Positions 1 to 7,807 of a stretch of 64,000 nt of DNA are shown piece after piece (the stretch's first letter is position 1; each line of letters starts with the position of its first letter). The DNA is from Paenibacillus sp. HW567. Its GTDB lineage: Bacteria; Bacillota; Bacilli; Paenibacillales; Paenibacillaceae. The translations under genes and the position numbers were made by a program. Under the pieces are notes generated by a model that was given only the letters and a program-made list of their open reading frames with translations, was not told the DNA's origin and ran no database searches. The stretch is from NCBI RefSeq assembly GCF_000374185.1, contig NZ_KB910518.1, positions 2,613,687 to 2,677,686 on the forward strand. The letters are read 5' to 3'.

Positions 1-58
1 GCAGCCATCTCGGCGAATACGGCCCTTCTTCCAGATGAAGATGAAAATCTACTTTCAT
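1..58 (-). CDS. PHP-domain phosphoesterase, N-terminal 19 residues only
   Basis: Partial gene running off the left edge. The minus strand reads ATG at 58 and encodes MKVDFHLHLEEGPYSPRWL. The HLH motif directly after a short beta strand is the first metal-binding signature of PHP-domain phosphoesterases such as histidinol phosphatase. A GGAGGG ribosome site lies about 9 nt upstream. An ATG at 63 is in another frame and stops at once. It follows the metallophosphoesterase gene on the same strand by 33 nt, so the two are probably cotranscribed. The substrate cannot be judged from so little sequence. Confidence 0.6.
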   Translation of the reverse strand, partial: MKVDFHLHLEEGPYSPRWL

Positions 59-91
59 TTCATAAGCCCTCCTGATGTGTTCCTATCAATG

Positions 92-994
92 CTAGTCAAT
101 GACGCTGCCATCCTCCAGCCTGATCCATGTCTCGAAGCGCCGCTCCCCTTCCAATAGCTGAATGACGCGCGCGCCCCGCTGGAGCGCCCCGTATGTGTTA
201 TGCCCGGTAACCCGGCCGTAGGCCAGCTTAATTCCGTGCAGATCACCTATGTAATCATTGTCATGATCGTGCCCGGCGAAGGCTGCCATCACATCCCCCG
301 CTTCCAGCATCGCCGCGAACCAGCCGCTGTTCACTTTGGAGCAGCAGACCATTTCGCCTTTTCTCCCCGCTACGCTGCCCGATTGCCACACTTCATGATA
401 CTCGGGAATGGGAATGTGCATAAAAGCCAGTGCAGGCAGCACCCTGCCGTTTCTCTCCCTAATCTTGGCTGATTCCCGGGTATACCAGGCGACCTGATCG
501 GGATGAATCCAGGCATATCCACCGATTGCTTCAGGCGCATATTCACCCGAATCCACGAAATACAGCGCTGCTGCTTCCCGGTCTCCCGAATGGCTGAAGA
601 GCGACAGCACGTAATTGCCTGTACCGTGGATCTCTTCCGGCCCGGCTTCAGCCATACAGAACTCATATTCTGTCAAAATCTCCTGCAGCTCCGGCCGGGT
701 CACTCCCTTCTCCGAATCGTGGTTGCCATAGATCACGGCAAAGGGCGTTGCCGCCCGTGCCGCAATCTCAATGACCCGGCGAAAGGTAGCCTTGGGGTCG
801 ACCGTATCATGGCTGTAAATCAGGTCGCCGCTGAACACTGCCAGATCCGGCTGCTCGGTTTCCATAATGCGTTTCATAAGGGCCAGTGTCCGGGCATCGT
901 GCTCCGGGTTGATCCCGTCTTGAAGATGAATATCGGTAAATTGCACAATCTTAAAGGTTCCATCCGCGTGGAAGGAAAGGCGCCGCTTGTTCAT
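92..994 (-). CDS. calcineurin-like metallophosphoesterase
   Basis: A 300-aa cytoplasmic metallophosphoesterase. The binuclear metal motifs occur in family order: FTDIH near residue 20, SGDLIY (GDxx) near 55, YGNHDSEK (GNHD) near 90, a histidine in AFMHIPIPEYHE near 195, and GHDHDND near 240. There is no signal peptide. The start chosen is the ATG at 994 because AGGAGG lies 6 nt before it; a TTG seven codons upstream has no such site. Family members cleave phosphomonoesters or diesters, and the substrate here is unknown. The next gene on this strand begins a PHP phosphoesterase, so a two-step phosphate-removal operon is possible. The upstream gap holds tandem 11-bp repeats that look like an operator. 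Confidence 0.85.
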   Translation of the reverse strand: MNKRRLSFHADGTFKIVQFTDIHLQDGINPEHDARTLALMKRIMETEQPDLAVFSGDLIYSHDTVDPKATFRRVIEIAARAATPFAVIYGNHDSEKGVTRPELQEILTEYEFCMAEAGPEEIHGTGNYVLSLFSHSGDREAAALYFVDSGEYAPEAIGGYAWIHPDQVAWYTRESAKIRERNGRVLPALAFMHIPIPEYHEVWQSGSVAGRKGEMVCCSKVNSGWFAAMLEAGDVMAAFAGHDHDNDYIGDLHGIKLAYGRVTGHNTYGALQRGARVIQLLEGERRFETWIRLEDGSVID

Positions 995-1031
995 TTTGAA
1001 CCTCCTGGGATTCAAATTCTCGTCTTCGAGC

Positions 1032-1078
1032 TTTTCGTGTTGTTTTATGTGTTTTTAAGTTGTTTCTTGTGTTCTTTT
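1032..1078. promoter_or_regulatory. four tandem 11-bp T-rich repeats, possible DeoR-family operator
   Basis: Between the phosphoesterase start and the aminotransferase stop lie four head-to-tail units of about 11 bp: TTTTCGTGTTG, TTTTATGTGTT, TTTAAGTTGTT and TCTTGTGTTCT. Tandem direct repeats with one-turn period are typical of DeoR/GlpR-family operators. On the minus strand they sit just upstream of the phosphoesterase gene. The regulator is not in the window, so the assignment is inference. Confidence 0.4.
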
Positions 1079-1128
1079 ATTTAAAAATAGCATTAATAGA
1101 CAAAAGAATGCAAGAGAAACTTTCTTGC

Positions 1129-2316
1129 CTAAGAACGATTCGCCGGGATCTGGAGGCTTTGAAATGCCTTGACTCCTTCTGCAAAGCGCCGTAATCCATC
1201 TTCAAGACGAGCTTTCGGACAGGCGTAGTTCATTCGAAGGAACGTGCTGCCGTTTCCGCCAAACATGGACCCTTCCGAAACATACAGCCCCGTTTCTTTT
1301 CTTAGATATTCGCATAAGGCTTTTGTATCCCGGGTTACAGCCCTGCAATCTATCCAGGCCAAATAGGTGGCTTCCGAATGAATGACTTCAAGCTCCGGGA
1401 GCTGACTTGCTATCAAATGTTCAAGAAGCTGCCTGTTCTCCATTAGATAGCTTAATAATGCATTAAGCCAAGGTTCGCCTTCTGTAAATGCTGAAATGGC
1501 CGCTTCAATCGCAAAAGCATTAGGTTCAGCAGCCTCATCTGTATTAATCCCCCGATTTACGAGCGCCCGTAGTCCCGGATTCGGCACGATAATACTCGAA
1601 GATTGTATTCCCGCAAGATTAAATGCCTTCGTTGGCGCTACACAGGTGATGCAATGCTGGGCAATTTCTTCTGAGACCGATGCAAAAGGAGTATACCGAT
1701 ATCCGAGATGGGTTAGATCACAATGAATTTCATCGGACAGGATAAGGACATTGTGTTTGATGCACAGGTTTCCCGCCTTTTGCAGGTCATCGTTGTCCCA
1801 GACCTTGCCGATTGGATTATGCGGATTGCAGAAAATCATCAGCGTGGTTTCGGGGGCAGCCAGCTTTTCTTCCAGGTCGTCAAAATTAATTGAATACGTA
1901 TGCTCCGAATATACCAACTCACTTACGAGAACGTTTCTCTGATTATTTACAATAGAGTTGTAAAAGATATTATATACAGGGGCCAGCACCAGCACATTGT
2001 CACCGGCCGTGGTCATTTTGCGCACGATGGAGGAAATCGCCGGCACCACACCTGTGCAGAACATTATCCATTCGTGATGAACATGAAAATGATGTCTCCT
2101 GTCCCACCACTGGGCAACCGCCTCATAATAGGCATCCGGCACGGAGGTATAGCCAAAGATACGGTGGTCTAACCTTCGTTGAAAGGCCTCGATCACTTCA
2201 GGGGATGTCTCAAAGTCCATATCCGCTACCCACATGGGCAGCTCCTTGGAGCCAACGTCCCATTTATACGAGTTTGTGCCGAAGCGGTTCGTCATTTTAT
2301 CAAAATTATAATTCAC
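1129..2316 (-). CDS. MalY/PatB-type PLP aminotransferase (cystathionine beta-lyase family)
   Basis: A 395-aa fold-type I PLP enzyme of the MalY/PatB group, which cleave C-S bonds of cystathionine or cysteine conjugates. Visible family features are the N-terminal YKWDVG and LPMWVADMDFETSP segments, the CNPHNPIGKVW cofactor loop near residue 165, SDEIHCDL near 200, and the lysine in APTKAFNLAGIQ near 230 that would carry PLP. The start is the GTG at 2316, preceded by AGGTGA. It overlaps the last 11 bp of the DUF3737 gene, so the two genes are translationally coupled. The operon is likely driven by the MerR-type promoter at 3193-3223. A role in sulfur amino acid metabolism is family knowledge; the substrate is unknown. 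Confidence 0.85.
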   Translation of the reverse strand: MNYNFDKMTNRFGTNSYKWDVGSKELPMWVADMDFETSPEVIEAFQRRLDHRIFGYTSVPDAYYEAVAQWWDRRHHFHVHHEWIMFCTGVVPAISSIVRKMTTAGDNVLVLAPVYNIFYNSIVNNQRNVLVSELVYSEHTYSINFDDLEEKLAAPETTLMIFCNPHNPIGKVWDNDDLQKAGNLCIKHNVLILSDEIHCDLTHLGYRYTPFASVSEEIAQHCITCVAPTKAFNLAGIQSSSIIVPNPGLRALVNRGINTDEAAEPNAFAIEAAISAFTEGEPWLNALLSYLMENRQLLEHLIASQLPELEVIHSEATYLAWIDCRAVTRDTKALCEYLRKETGLYVSEGSMFGGNGSTFLRMNYACPKARLEDGLRRFAEGVKAFQSLQIPANRS

Positions 2317-3166
2317 AAGGTTCACCTGCCTGCTCCAGCTCATACCGGGTATTTGCGGCAGGGATATCTTCATCATCCAGGATCAGTTCGCCGATGTCCT
2401 TCGCCTTAATCCTTCCGGCCATCGGGTTCTTCACACTGTCAATCTTTGTTGCCGTATCCACATCAATCGTCGAATATTCAAAGGCCAAATCCGTATGGAT
2501 GAGCTTTCCCTGCTTAATGACCAAATGATCCATATAACACATGCCTTGATTGCTTTCAATGGTACAGTTGATAAAGGTGATATTCTTGGAGTTCCAGCCG
2601 AGATACTCGCCAATGATAAGCGAATCGTACACTGTAACATTCTCACAATTCCAAAAGGCGTCTTTTGATATCAGCTTCGCATTACGGATTTCTATATTCT
2701 TCGCACCATCAAACGCATAATTTCCTACCAGGGTCAAATCATCAATTTCAATATTCTGGCTGTTCATTCCAAAATAATCTCCATGTGCGGTCACATGCTC
2801 CAAGCACACACCTTCACAATTCCATAAGGTCTCCTGCGCATTGGGCAGATTGACATTTACCAGGCGGATACCGCTTGAACGCCGCAATGCCTTAGGCGCA
2901 TCTATAATACTGTCATGGATGGAAATATCGCGCGTATACCAAATTCCCGAGCGTGCCATTTCCAGAAATGTGCTGTTTTCCACATGAATGTGTTCGCTAT
3001 ACCACAGCGGATACTTCCATTTAAAAATACTATGATGAATCGAGATATCGCGACTTTCTTTCAGGGGCGATTCACCATCCGCAAAAACAGAATTCGTGAT
3101 TACAAGCTCTCTGCTTTTAAAAAGCGCCCGCTCTCCGGTTAGCAGTTGTTGATCCAGTGTTCTCAA
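2306..3166 (-). CDS. DUF3737 family beta-helix protein
   Basis: A protein of about 286 aa made of short repeating strands (ISIHHSIF, ISIHDSII, IEIDDLTL, IEIRNAKL, VTVYDSLII, ITFINCTI) typical of a right-handed parallel beta-helix, matching DUF3737. No signal peptide is seen and the biochemical role is not known. GGGAGG precedes a TTG at 3166, which I prefer; an ATG five codons upstream at 3181 has no ribosome site of its own. The stop overlaps the start of the MalY-type gene, a common partnership. The pair lies directly downstream of a MerR-type promoter embedded in the end of the MerR gene. Confidence 0.75.
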   Translation of the reverse strand: MRTLDQQLLTGERALFKSRELVITNSVFADGESPLKESRDISIHHSIFKWKYPLWYSEHIHVENSTFLEMARSGIWYTRDISIHDSIIDAPKALRRSSGIRLVNVNLPNAQETLWNCEGVCLEHVTAHGDYFGMNSQNIEIDDLTLVGNYAFDGAKNIEIRNAKLISKDAFWNCENVTVYDSLIIGEYLGWNSKNITFINCTIESNQGMCYMDHLVIKQGKLIHTDLAFEYSTIDVDTATKIDSVKNPMAGRIKAKDIGELILDDEDIPAANTRYELEQAGEPCEL

Positions 3167-3192
3167 GGTTATTCCTCCCATCTCTTAAAGCC

Positions 3193-3223
3193 AGCTTACA
3201 CCTTGAAGTTAACTCCAAGTCAA
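3193..3223 (-). promoter_or_regulatory. MerR-type promoter with 19-bp spacer
   Basis: The minus strand reads TTGACT (3223-3218), a 19-bp spacer, then TAAGCT (3198-3193). The spacer holds the imperfect dyad CTTGGAGTTAACTTCAAG. Overlong 19-bp spacers are the hallmark of promoters untwisted by MerR activators. The -35 box lies inside the last codons of the MerR gene. The site points at the DUF3737-MalY pair. It closely matches the sites at 3632-3662 and 15783-15813. Confidence 0.7.
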
Positions 3224-3595
3224 ATTGAGCTCAGCTTCCCATTCAAGCAGTTTATCTTCGTAGTTATTAATTTTTCCATCTAATTTCTTGACTAACCTGT
3301 CGATTTCGCTCCGTTTCCCGATCAGCTTCTCTCTTTCGTGGACCAGGATTAATTTGCGTGCTTCGATGGTATGCTCCCCTTCGATGAATAAAGAGGTATA
3401 TTCAATCAGTGCCTCTATGGATAAGCCGGCATCCCGCATGCATTTTATGAATTCAATCCATTTGATATCTTCCTGATGATAGTCGCGCACGCCGCTTACA
3501 TTTCGGTTAACCGGAGGAATTAAGCCTATCCGTTCGTAATATCTCAGAGTTGAAGCCGCCAGACTGAACTGATGGGCTACTTGAGCAATATTCAT
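3209..3595 (-). CDS. MerR family regulator, AdhR-like
   Basis: A 128-aa MerR-family activator. The winged helix occupies residues 1-70 (STLRYYERIGLIPPVNRN then RDYHQEDIKWIEFI), followed by a dimerising coiled coil rich in K/E/R. There is no metal-binding cysteine pair, which places it with the AdhR/YraB group that responds to reactive aldehydes rather than with metal sensors. An AGGAGAG ribosome site precedes the ATG. It is divergent from a YraC-like carboxymuconolactone decarboxylase/cupin operon. Promoters with 19-bp spacers lie on both sides (3632-3662 and 3193-3223), so it probably activates both operons. A close paralogue sits at 15356-15736. Confidence 0.85.
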   Translation of the reverse strand: MNIAQVAHQFSLAASTLRYYERIGLIPPVNRNVSGVRDYHQEDIKWIEFIKCMRDAGLSIEALIEYTSLFIEGEHTIEARKLILVHEREKLIGKRSEIDRLVKKLDGKINNYEDKLLEWEAELNLTWS

Positions 3596-3631
3596 TTGTT
3601 CTCTCCTCGTTTCTTACAATAAATTTCAATC

Positions 3632-3662
3632 TTGCATTGAAGTCCACTTTAAGGTCTATACT
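3632..3662 (+). promoter_or_regulatory. MerR-type promoter with 19-bp spacer
   Basis: TTGCAT (3632-3637), exactly 19 bp, then TATACT (3657-3662). The spacer contains TTGAAGTCCACTTTAAGG, an imperfect dyad of the same type as the other two MerR sites in the window. It drives the YraC-like gene and the cupin gene. Confidence 0.75.
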
Positions 3663-3701
3663 TCTACCTGAACCCATGAAAAAATGAAAGGAATGACGGA
3701 T

Positions 3702-4022
3702 ATGACAAAAAAACAGACAGCCGGACGGGACCTGCTGGGCGAATTTGCGCCTAAATTTGCTGAGCTAAACGACGATATTTTATTTGGTGAAGTATGGTCC
3801 AGGGAGAAGGAATTATCTCCCCGCGACCGCAGCATGATCACCGTTTCCGCATTGATTGCCGGAGGTAACTTTGAACAATTGACTCCACATCTTCATAAAG
3901 CGAAGGAAAACGGAGTGACAAAAGACGAAATCGCGGAGATTATTACGCATCTTTCGTTCTATACGGGCTGGCCCAAAGCCTGGTCTGCATTTAACATTGC
4001 CAAAGAAATCTTCAAAGGCTAA
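3702..4022 (+). CDS. carboxymuconolactone decarboxylase family protein (YraC/YurZ-like)
   Basis: A 106-aa AhpD-like/CMD-family protein. FAPKFAELNDDILFGEVW, LSPRDRSMITVSALIAG and HLHKAKENGVTKDEIAEII are diagnostic of the small single-domain CMD group. The CxxC of peroxidase members is absent, so AhpD-type peroxidase activity is unlikely. Three ATGs are in frame (3684, 3693, 3702); AAAGGA is well spaced only for 3702. In Bacillus subtilis a related gene (yraC) belongs to the AdhR aldehyde-response regulon, which fits the divergent MerR gene. The cupin gene follows after 18 nt. Confidence 0.8.
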   Translation: MTKKQTAGRDLLGEFAPKFAELNDDILFGEVWSREKELSPRDRSMITVSALIAGGNFEQLTPHLHKAKENGVTKDEIAEIITHLSFYTGWPKAWSAFNIAKEIFKG

Positions 4023-4040
4023 AGAAAGAAGGAATACAAT

Positions 4041-4436
4041 ATGGCTAATGAACAGTTGAGCAACAGTACGATCTTCCCGCTAGGACAAAAGGTTCCCGCA
4101 AATTTTATCGGTGATGCTTACCTGCAAATGGTGTTTACCGATGCTGCCCCGCTCAATGCACCTATTGGAAATGTGACCTTTGCTCCGGGCGCTCGCAATA
4201 ATTGGCACTCTCACAAAGTCGGCCAAGTCTTATTGGTGACAGGCGGCGAGGGCTGGTATCAGGAAGAAGGAAAGCCGGCGGAGCTGCTAAAAACGGGGGA
4301 TGTGGTGAATATCCCGCCAAATGTGAAGCACTGGCATGGCGCTACCAGAGAGAGCTGGTTTGTACACTTGGCCATCACGCCGGGTGAAACAGTATGGCTG
4401 GAGCCTGTTGACAGCGAATGGTACGATAAGCTCTAA
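4041..4436 (+). CDS. cupin domain protein
   Basis: A 131-aa single-domain cupin. Motif 1 is visible as NNWHSHKVGQVLLVTGGEGWYQEEG near residues 53-73, with two histidines and a later acidic residue, and motif 2 as GDVVNIPPNVKHWHGA near residues 86-101. These supply the usual metal ligands. Small cupins next to CMD-family genes are common in aldehyde or quinone stress operons, but no reaction can be assigned. It has an AAGAAGGAA ribosome site and is followed immediately by a hairpin terminator, so it is the last gene of the MerR-controlled operon. Confidence 0.8.
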   Translation: MANEQLSNSTIFPLGQKVPANFIGDAYLQMVFTDAAPLNAPIGNVTFAPGARNNWHSHKVGQVLLVTGGEGWYQEEGKPAELLKTGDVVNIPPNVKHWHGATRESWFVHLAITPGETVWLEPVDSEWYDKL

Positions 4437-4439
4437 AAA

Positions 4440-4476
4440 AACGCATCGGGTCCACGGATTCGATGCGTTATTTTTT
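4440..4476 (+). terminator. Rho-independent terminator after the cupin gene
   Basis: A 9-bp stem AACGCATCG / CGATGCGTT with a 12-nt loop, followed by ATTTTTT. It begins two bases after the cupin stop codon. Confidence 0.85.
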
Positions 4477-4686
4477 ATAGTCACGTGAACGCCCATAATG
4501 AGAGCCGCACTGGAACCCGTAATCACCGTGGCACTCGGACTGCCCCGGCGTTAATAATTATAGAAAAAGCTATTATTCTTTCAATAGTTAAAATCCTTGG
4601 ATTCGTTGATTACTGCACAAAAGAGAGCAAAATGTTTATTTTCAGAACGGCTTAGATTTTCAGGAGGATTGCATTTTGCAATAGAC

Positions 4687-4730
4687 AAATAGGGTTTCAG
4701 AGCTTGGGGACAAGCTCTGAAACCCTATTT
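4687..4730 (-). terminator. strong 20-bp perfect hairpin after the MFS gene
   Basis: A perfect 20-bp inverted repeat (AAATAGGGTTTCAGAGCTTG and its complement) around a GGGA loop. It ends on the stop codon of the minus-strand MFS gene, and its symmetry would let it work in both directions. The gap 4477-4686 holds no convincing gene; one 19-codon stretch at 4498 is discussed under rejected items. Confidence 0.8.
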
Positions 4731-5956
4731 TATACCGTTCTCTTATATAAAACCGGTATTGCCGCTGCTATAAGGATCATCCCCATAAAAGCGGGTGCGG
4801 CAGACCCAAGCGATACATAGATTTGACCTCCAATGACCGGCCCGATCATTCTTGCCAGAGCCTGAATAGATTGGCTGCCCCCTTGAATTCTTCCTTGTTC
4901 GCTAGAATCAACAGACTTGGAGAGCATCCCGTTGAATGAAGGCCCGAAGATCGAATCACCAAACCCAAATACAAACATTCCAGCGATAAAAAGCGGATAG
5001 AATGCGAACAAAGCAGATAGCGCAATAAGACTGTAGCCTATAATCTCCGAGACCATTCCAAGAATTGCTATCCGTTGATCACTAAGTCTCTTCAGAAGCT
5101 TTGGCATGATGAAGCCCTGTGAAAGGATGTCCTGGACGCCCATAATTGAAAACATAAGTCCGATTAGTGTTGGCTTCCAACTAAAAGTATCCATTGTAAA
5201 TTGTGAAAAAACGGCCTGTAGAGATCCGTTCGGTATCCAGAGTAAGAACGCTGAGACAAGCAGCCTATTTAAGTTTTTCATGGACAACAGGCTGGCAAGC
5301 TGTGCAAAGGGATTCAGTCTCACAAAGGTAATCTCTTTCAGTCTATGGTTCTTATCAAGGCTCTCCGGCATAAAAAAGCAGCCGTACACAACATTCAATA
5401 ATGTTATTGCCGCTCCAAAATACATGGGTACAGCATAACCAAACTTGGCAAGCAATCCGCCCAGCGTCGGGCCAATGACGGTGCCTGCACCTGCAACCGC
5501 ACTCACCCACCCAAAGTATTTGGTTCTCTGCTCTGGAGGAATGATGTCTGCAAAATATGCGAAGATTGTGCTTATGCTCCCGCCTGTTATACCTTCTATT
5601 ATGCGCCCGGCGAACAGTACCCATAGAGCCCCTCCTATGCCGAAAACCAAGTACCCGATTGCGGAACCTAAAAGACATACTAAGAGCAATGGGCGGCGGC
5701 CATATTTATCGCTTAAAGCTCCAAGTACGGGGGCCGCAAAAAATACACAGAATGCATAAATAGAGGTCAGCAGCGTAACAACTATAGCTTGTTCTCCCGG
5801 ATTGCTGATATATGGCTGCACTAAGAACGGGACGACAGGTGCTATAATGCTGAACCCTATTCCGCAAAGAAACACTGAGATAAGACCGAAGATTAAAGCA
5901 TGTGTATCTACGGTTTGTTCTGTGTTCTGTTCGTGGTGTGATCTAAATTTAGTCAT
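4730..5956 (-). CDS. MFS drug efflux transporter, TetA-like
   Basis: A 408-aa inner-membrane transporter of the DHA1 group with about 12 hydrophobic segments. Motif A is present between TM2 and TM3 (GALSDKYGRRPLL near residue 80). TM5 carries the antiporter-type GAGTVIGPTLGGLL. A hydrophilic loop separates the two halves, as in tetracycline and multidrug antiporters. The start is the ATG at 5956 with AAGGAG upstream; an in-frame TTG five codons earlier lies inside the ribosome site. The promoter at 6005-6033 carries two operators that also occur before the neighbouring marR gene, so the exporter is very likely repressed by that MarR protein. The substrate is unknown. Confidence 0.85.
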   Translation of the reverse strand: MTKFRSHHEQNTEQTVDTHALIFGLISVFLCGIGFSIIAPVVPFLVQPYISNPGEQAIVVTLLTSIYAFCVFFAAPVLGALSDKYGRRPLLLVCLLGSAIGYLVFGIGGALWVLFAGRIIEGITGGSISTIFAYFADIIPPEQRTKYFGWVSAVAGAGTVIGPTLGGLLAKFGYAVPMYFGAAITLLNVVYGCFFMPESLDKNHRLKEITFVRLNPFAQLASLLSMKNLNRLLVSAFLLWIPNGSLQAVFSQFTMDTFSWKPTLIGLMFSIMGVQDILSQGFIMPKLLKRLSDQRIAILGMVSEIIGYSLIALSALFAFYPLFIAGMFVFGFGDSIFGPSFNGMLSKSVDSSEQGRIQGGSQSIQALARMIGPVIGGQIYVSLGSAAPAFMGMILIAAAIPVLYKRTV

Positions 5957-5983
5957 GTAATTCTCCTTCAAAAGTTGTTTTTT

Positions 5984-6037
5984 TGTTTCCTTGGAAACAT
6001 ATTCATCGTAGCGCTAGTTTGTTTCCTTGTCAACAAA
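5984..6037 (-). promoter_or_regulatory. exporter promoter with two MarR-type operators
   Basis: The minus strand has TTGACA (6033-6028), 17 bp, TACGAT (6010-6005). One dyad, TTTGTT-8-AACAAA (6018-6037), overlaps the -35 box. A second, perfect dyad TGTTTCCTTGGAAACA (5984-5999) lies just downstream of the -10. A third related site is in the marR promoter at 6631-6650, with shared core TTTGTTTC-5-CAACAA. Confidence 0.75.
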
Positions 6038-6048
6038 ATAATAGCAAT

Positions 6049-6083
6049 AAAAAAGCAGCCCGCTCTTAATAGAGCCTGGCTGC
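6049..6083 (-). terminator. terminator of the MarR gene
   Basis: On the minus strand GCAGCCAGGCTC pairs imperfectly with GAGCGGGCTGC around a TATTAA loop and is followed by TTTTTT. It lies between marR and the downstream exporter, so the exporter is transcribed from its own promoter. Confidence 0.75.
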
Positions 6084-6110
6084 CTGTGGTTTCATTCACA
6101 TTATCCAAAT

Positions 6111-6584
6111 TTATTCTGCCTTGCTATCTACACCCAGTTTCTTAATTTCCGCATCCAAATGCCTGCTGTACTTATCCAGGAAGCTAAGCATACTGTCAAA
6201 TTGTTCCTCGGTGACCTGCTCAAATACAGCCTTATCCCGCTCTTGAAATTCTGTGTGCAGGTCTTCATGAATTTTATAAATGACCTTCCCTTGCCCAGTA
6301 AGCCTGAAATAGATTTCTTTCTTGTTATCCGGCTTCTGGTAGCTTTCGATAAGGCCTTTATTGATAAGCTTCTTAGTTAGTTTACTTATGGCACCGCGGG
6401 TCATATAAAAAGACTCCGCAAGGGTTGTGACGTTGGAATCTGCATTCTTTTCAATGTATTCGATGCAATGTACTTCAGAAGATGTATAACCCTTAAGACT
6501 GTCTTCCATCTTATCCTTATTAAGCCAAACCATCTTGTTATACAAGTCCCTGAAACCCATTAAGACCTGGTCCTCTTTGTTCAT
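6111..6584 (-). CDS. MarR family transcriptional repressor
   Basis: A 157-aa MarR-family dimer. The winged helix spans roughly residues 45-110: YTSSEVHCIEYIEKN, then the recognition region TTLAESFYMTRGAISKLTKKLINKGLIES, then the wing PDNKKEIYFRLT. The family binds phenolics, drugs or oxidants and then leaves its operator. The start is the ATG at 6584 (GGGAGG upstream); a longer frame from 6620 would begin inside the -10 box. Its own promoter and the promoter of the downstream MFS exporter carry the same dyad type, which supports autoregulation and control of export. Confidence 0.85.
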   Translation of the reverse strand: MNKEDQVLMGFRDLYNKMVWLNKDKMEDSLKGYTSSEVHCIEYIEKNADSNVTTLAESFYMTRGAISKLTKKLINKGLIESYQKPDNKKEIYFRLTGQGKVIYKIHEDLHTEFQERDKAVFEQVTEEQFDSMLSFLDKYSRHLDAEIKKLGVDSKAE

Positions 6585-6618
6585 GGCCTGTCCTCCCACC
6601 TGCTCATGCAGCGACAAC

Positions 6619-6650
6619 ATTATAATAAACTTTTGTTTCTATTTCAACAA
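6619..6650 (-). promoter_or_regulatory. marR promoter and operator
   Basis: A near-consensus sigma-A promoter on the minus strand: TTGAAA (6647-6642), 17 bp, TATAAT (6624-6619). The dyad TTTGTTTC-5-CAACAA (6632-6650) covers the -35 region and matches the exporter operator. Transcription would begin near 6612, which fixes the marR start at 6584. Confidence 0.8.
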
Positions 6651-7807
6651 TCCGTTTTGGCTTTTGGCTGAACCCGGGAGACATACTGCGATACCCCACC
6701 CGCAATTAGAACAGCAATCGCGCTAATCCAGGTAATATCCATGACCGATAAGCCCGAAGTTGTAATTCCCCCTATTCCGGCACCCGCCGCGAAGCCAAGC
6801 TGTACAAAAGAGCTATTCAGACTTAGCAGAATACCCGACGCTTCAGGGGCAAGCGACATCAGATTGTAGTTCTGCGTCGGCCCGAAGGTCCAGCAAGCGA
6901 TCTCCCAGAGCATAAGCAGCAGAATCGTTGCGAAAGTCCATCCTGGATTGAGGGCTAATAGTAACAGCGCAACAATTTGAACGGTCATCGAAGCCCGGAT
7001 GGTCCGGTTGGTTCCAAAGCGGTCTGCCAAGAAGCCGCCAAGTCTGGAACCGATTAAGCTCGCAATGCCCATGGCTAGAAGAATAGCACTGATTCTCTCC
7101 TTCATCTCCGGTAAGGCGGAGGCCAGATATGGCGTGATATAGGTGTTGATTATTGAATAGTTAATAAAAATAAAGAAGGTTATGCCAAGCGTAACCGTAA
7201 CTTTTGGATTTTTCAGGTGGGCAAAACGTTTGCTTAAAGGGATCGCCACTTCTCCCCCTAATGCTGGTATCGTCCTTGCAACAGTGAAGATTGCCAGCAA
7301 GCTGAGAATCCCGATCGCCCAGAAGATCGTTCTCCAGTCATGGGATACAGCAACAATACGTCCGATGGGAACCCCAAACACAAGTGATGAGCTATACCCC
7401 ATCGCAACCGTTGACATCGCTCCGCCTTGACGCCCGGGCGAAGCCAGCTTTGCAGCTATGGCATAGGCGGATACGACAAATACACCCGTTCCTGCTCCTG
7501 TAATGATTCGAGAAGCCATAAGGAAGCCGAAGCCTGGGAGAGCCAGCATTGATGCAATACCAAGCACAATGATTCCAAGAGCCATCAGCAATTGATTTCG
7601 CTGGTTCATCTTCGCTGTTGCCACTATGATCAAAGGGGAGCCGATGGCATTCCCTATTGCAAATACAGTGACAAGCTGGCCCGCTGTCGACACCGATACT
7701 GAAGCAGCCTCCGCGACTTTATCAAGCATGCCCACGATGCTGAATTGGGAAGTGCCGACGAGGAAGCTGATTAAGGCCAGCATATAGATTTTTAATGCGT
7801 TTTTCAA
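6644..7807 (-). CDS. MFS transporter, AraJ/YdhP-like DHA1 group
   Basis: A 387-aa 12-TM major facilitator. It starts with the compact MKNALKIYMLALISFLVGTSQFSIVG type of N-terminus seen in sugar/drug efflux permeases of the AraJ group. The loop motif GGFLADRFGTNR lies between TM8 and TM9, and GAGTGVFVVSAYAIAAKL marks TM4-5. The start codon appears to be TTG at 7807, with a weak GGGT site upstream, so expression may be low. It is divergent from the broken AraC regulator at 8019, which was probably once its activator. The substrate is unknown. Confidence 0.8.
   Translation of the reverse strand: MKNALKIYMLALISFLVGTSQFSIVGMLDKVAEAASVSVSTAGQLVTVFAIGNAIGSPLIIVATAKMNQRNQLLMALGIIVLGIASMLALPGFGFLMASRIITGAGTGVFVVSAYAIAAKLASPGRQGGAMSTVAMGYSSSLVFGVPIGRIVAVSHDWRTIFWAIGILSLLAIFTVARTIPALGGEVAIPLSKRFAHLKNPKVTVTLGITFFIFINYSIINTYITPYLASALPEMKERISAILLAMGIASLIGSRLGGFLADRFGTNRTIRASMTVQIVALLLLALNPGWTFATILLLMLWEIACWTFGPTQNYNLMSLAPEASGILLSLNSSFVQLGFAAGAGIGGITTSGLSVMDITWISAIAVLIAGGVSQYVSRVQPKAKTDC

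Noticed and set aside
4498..4554. A 19-codon stretch (MRAALEPVITVALG...) resembling the end of an EamA-type permease.
   Set aside because: It is too short, bounded by stops, and has no ribosome site; the likeness rests on about ten residues, so I did not list it as a gene or pseudogene.
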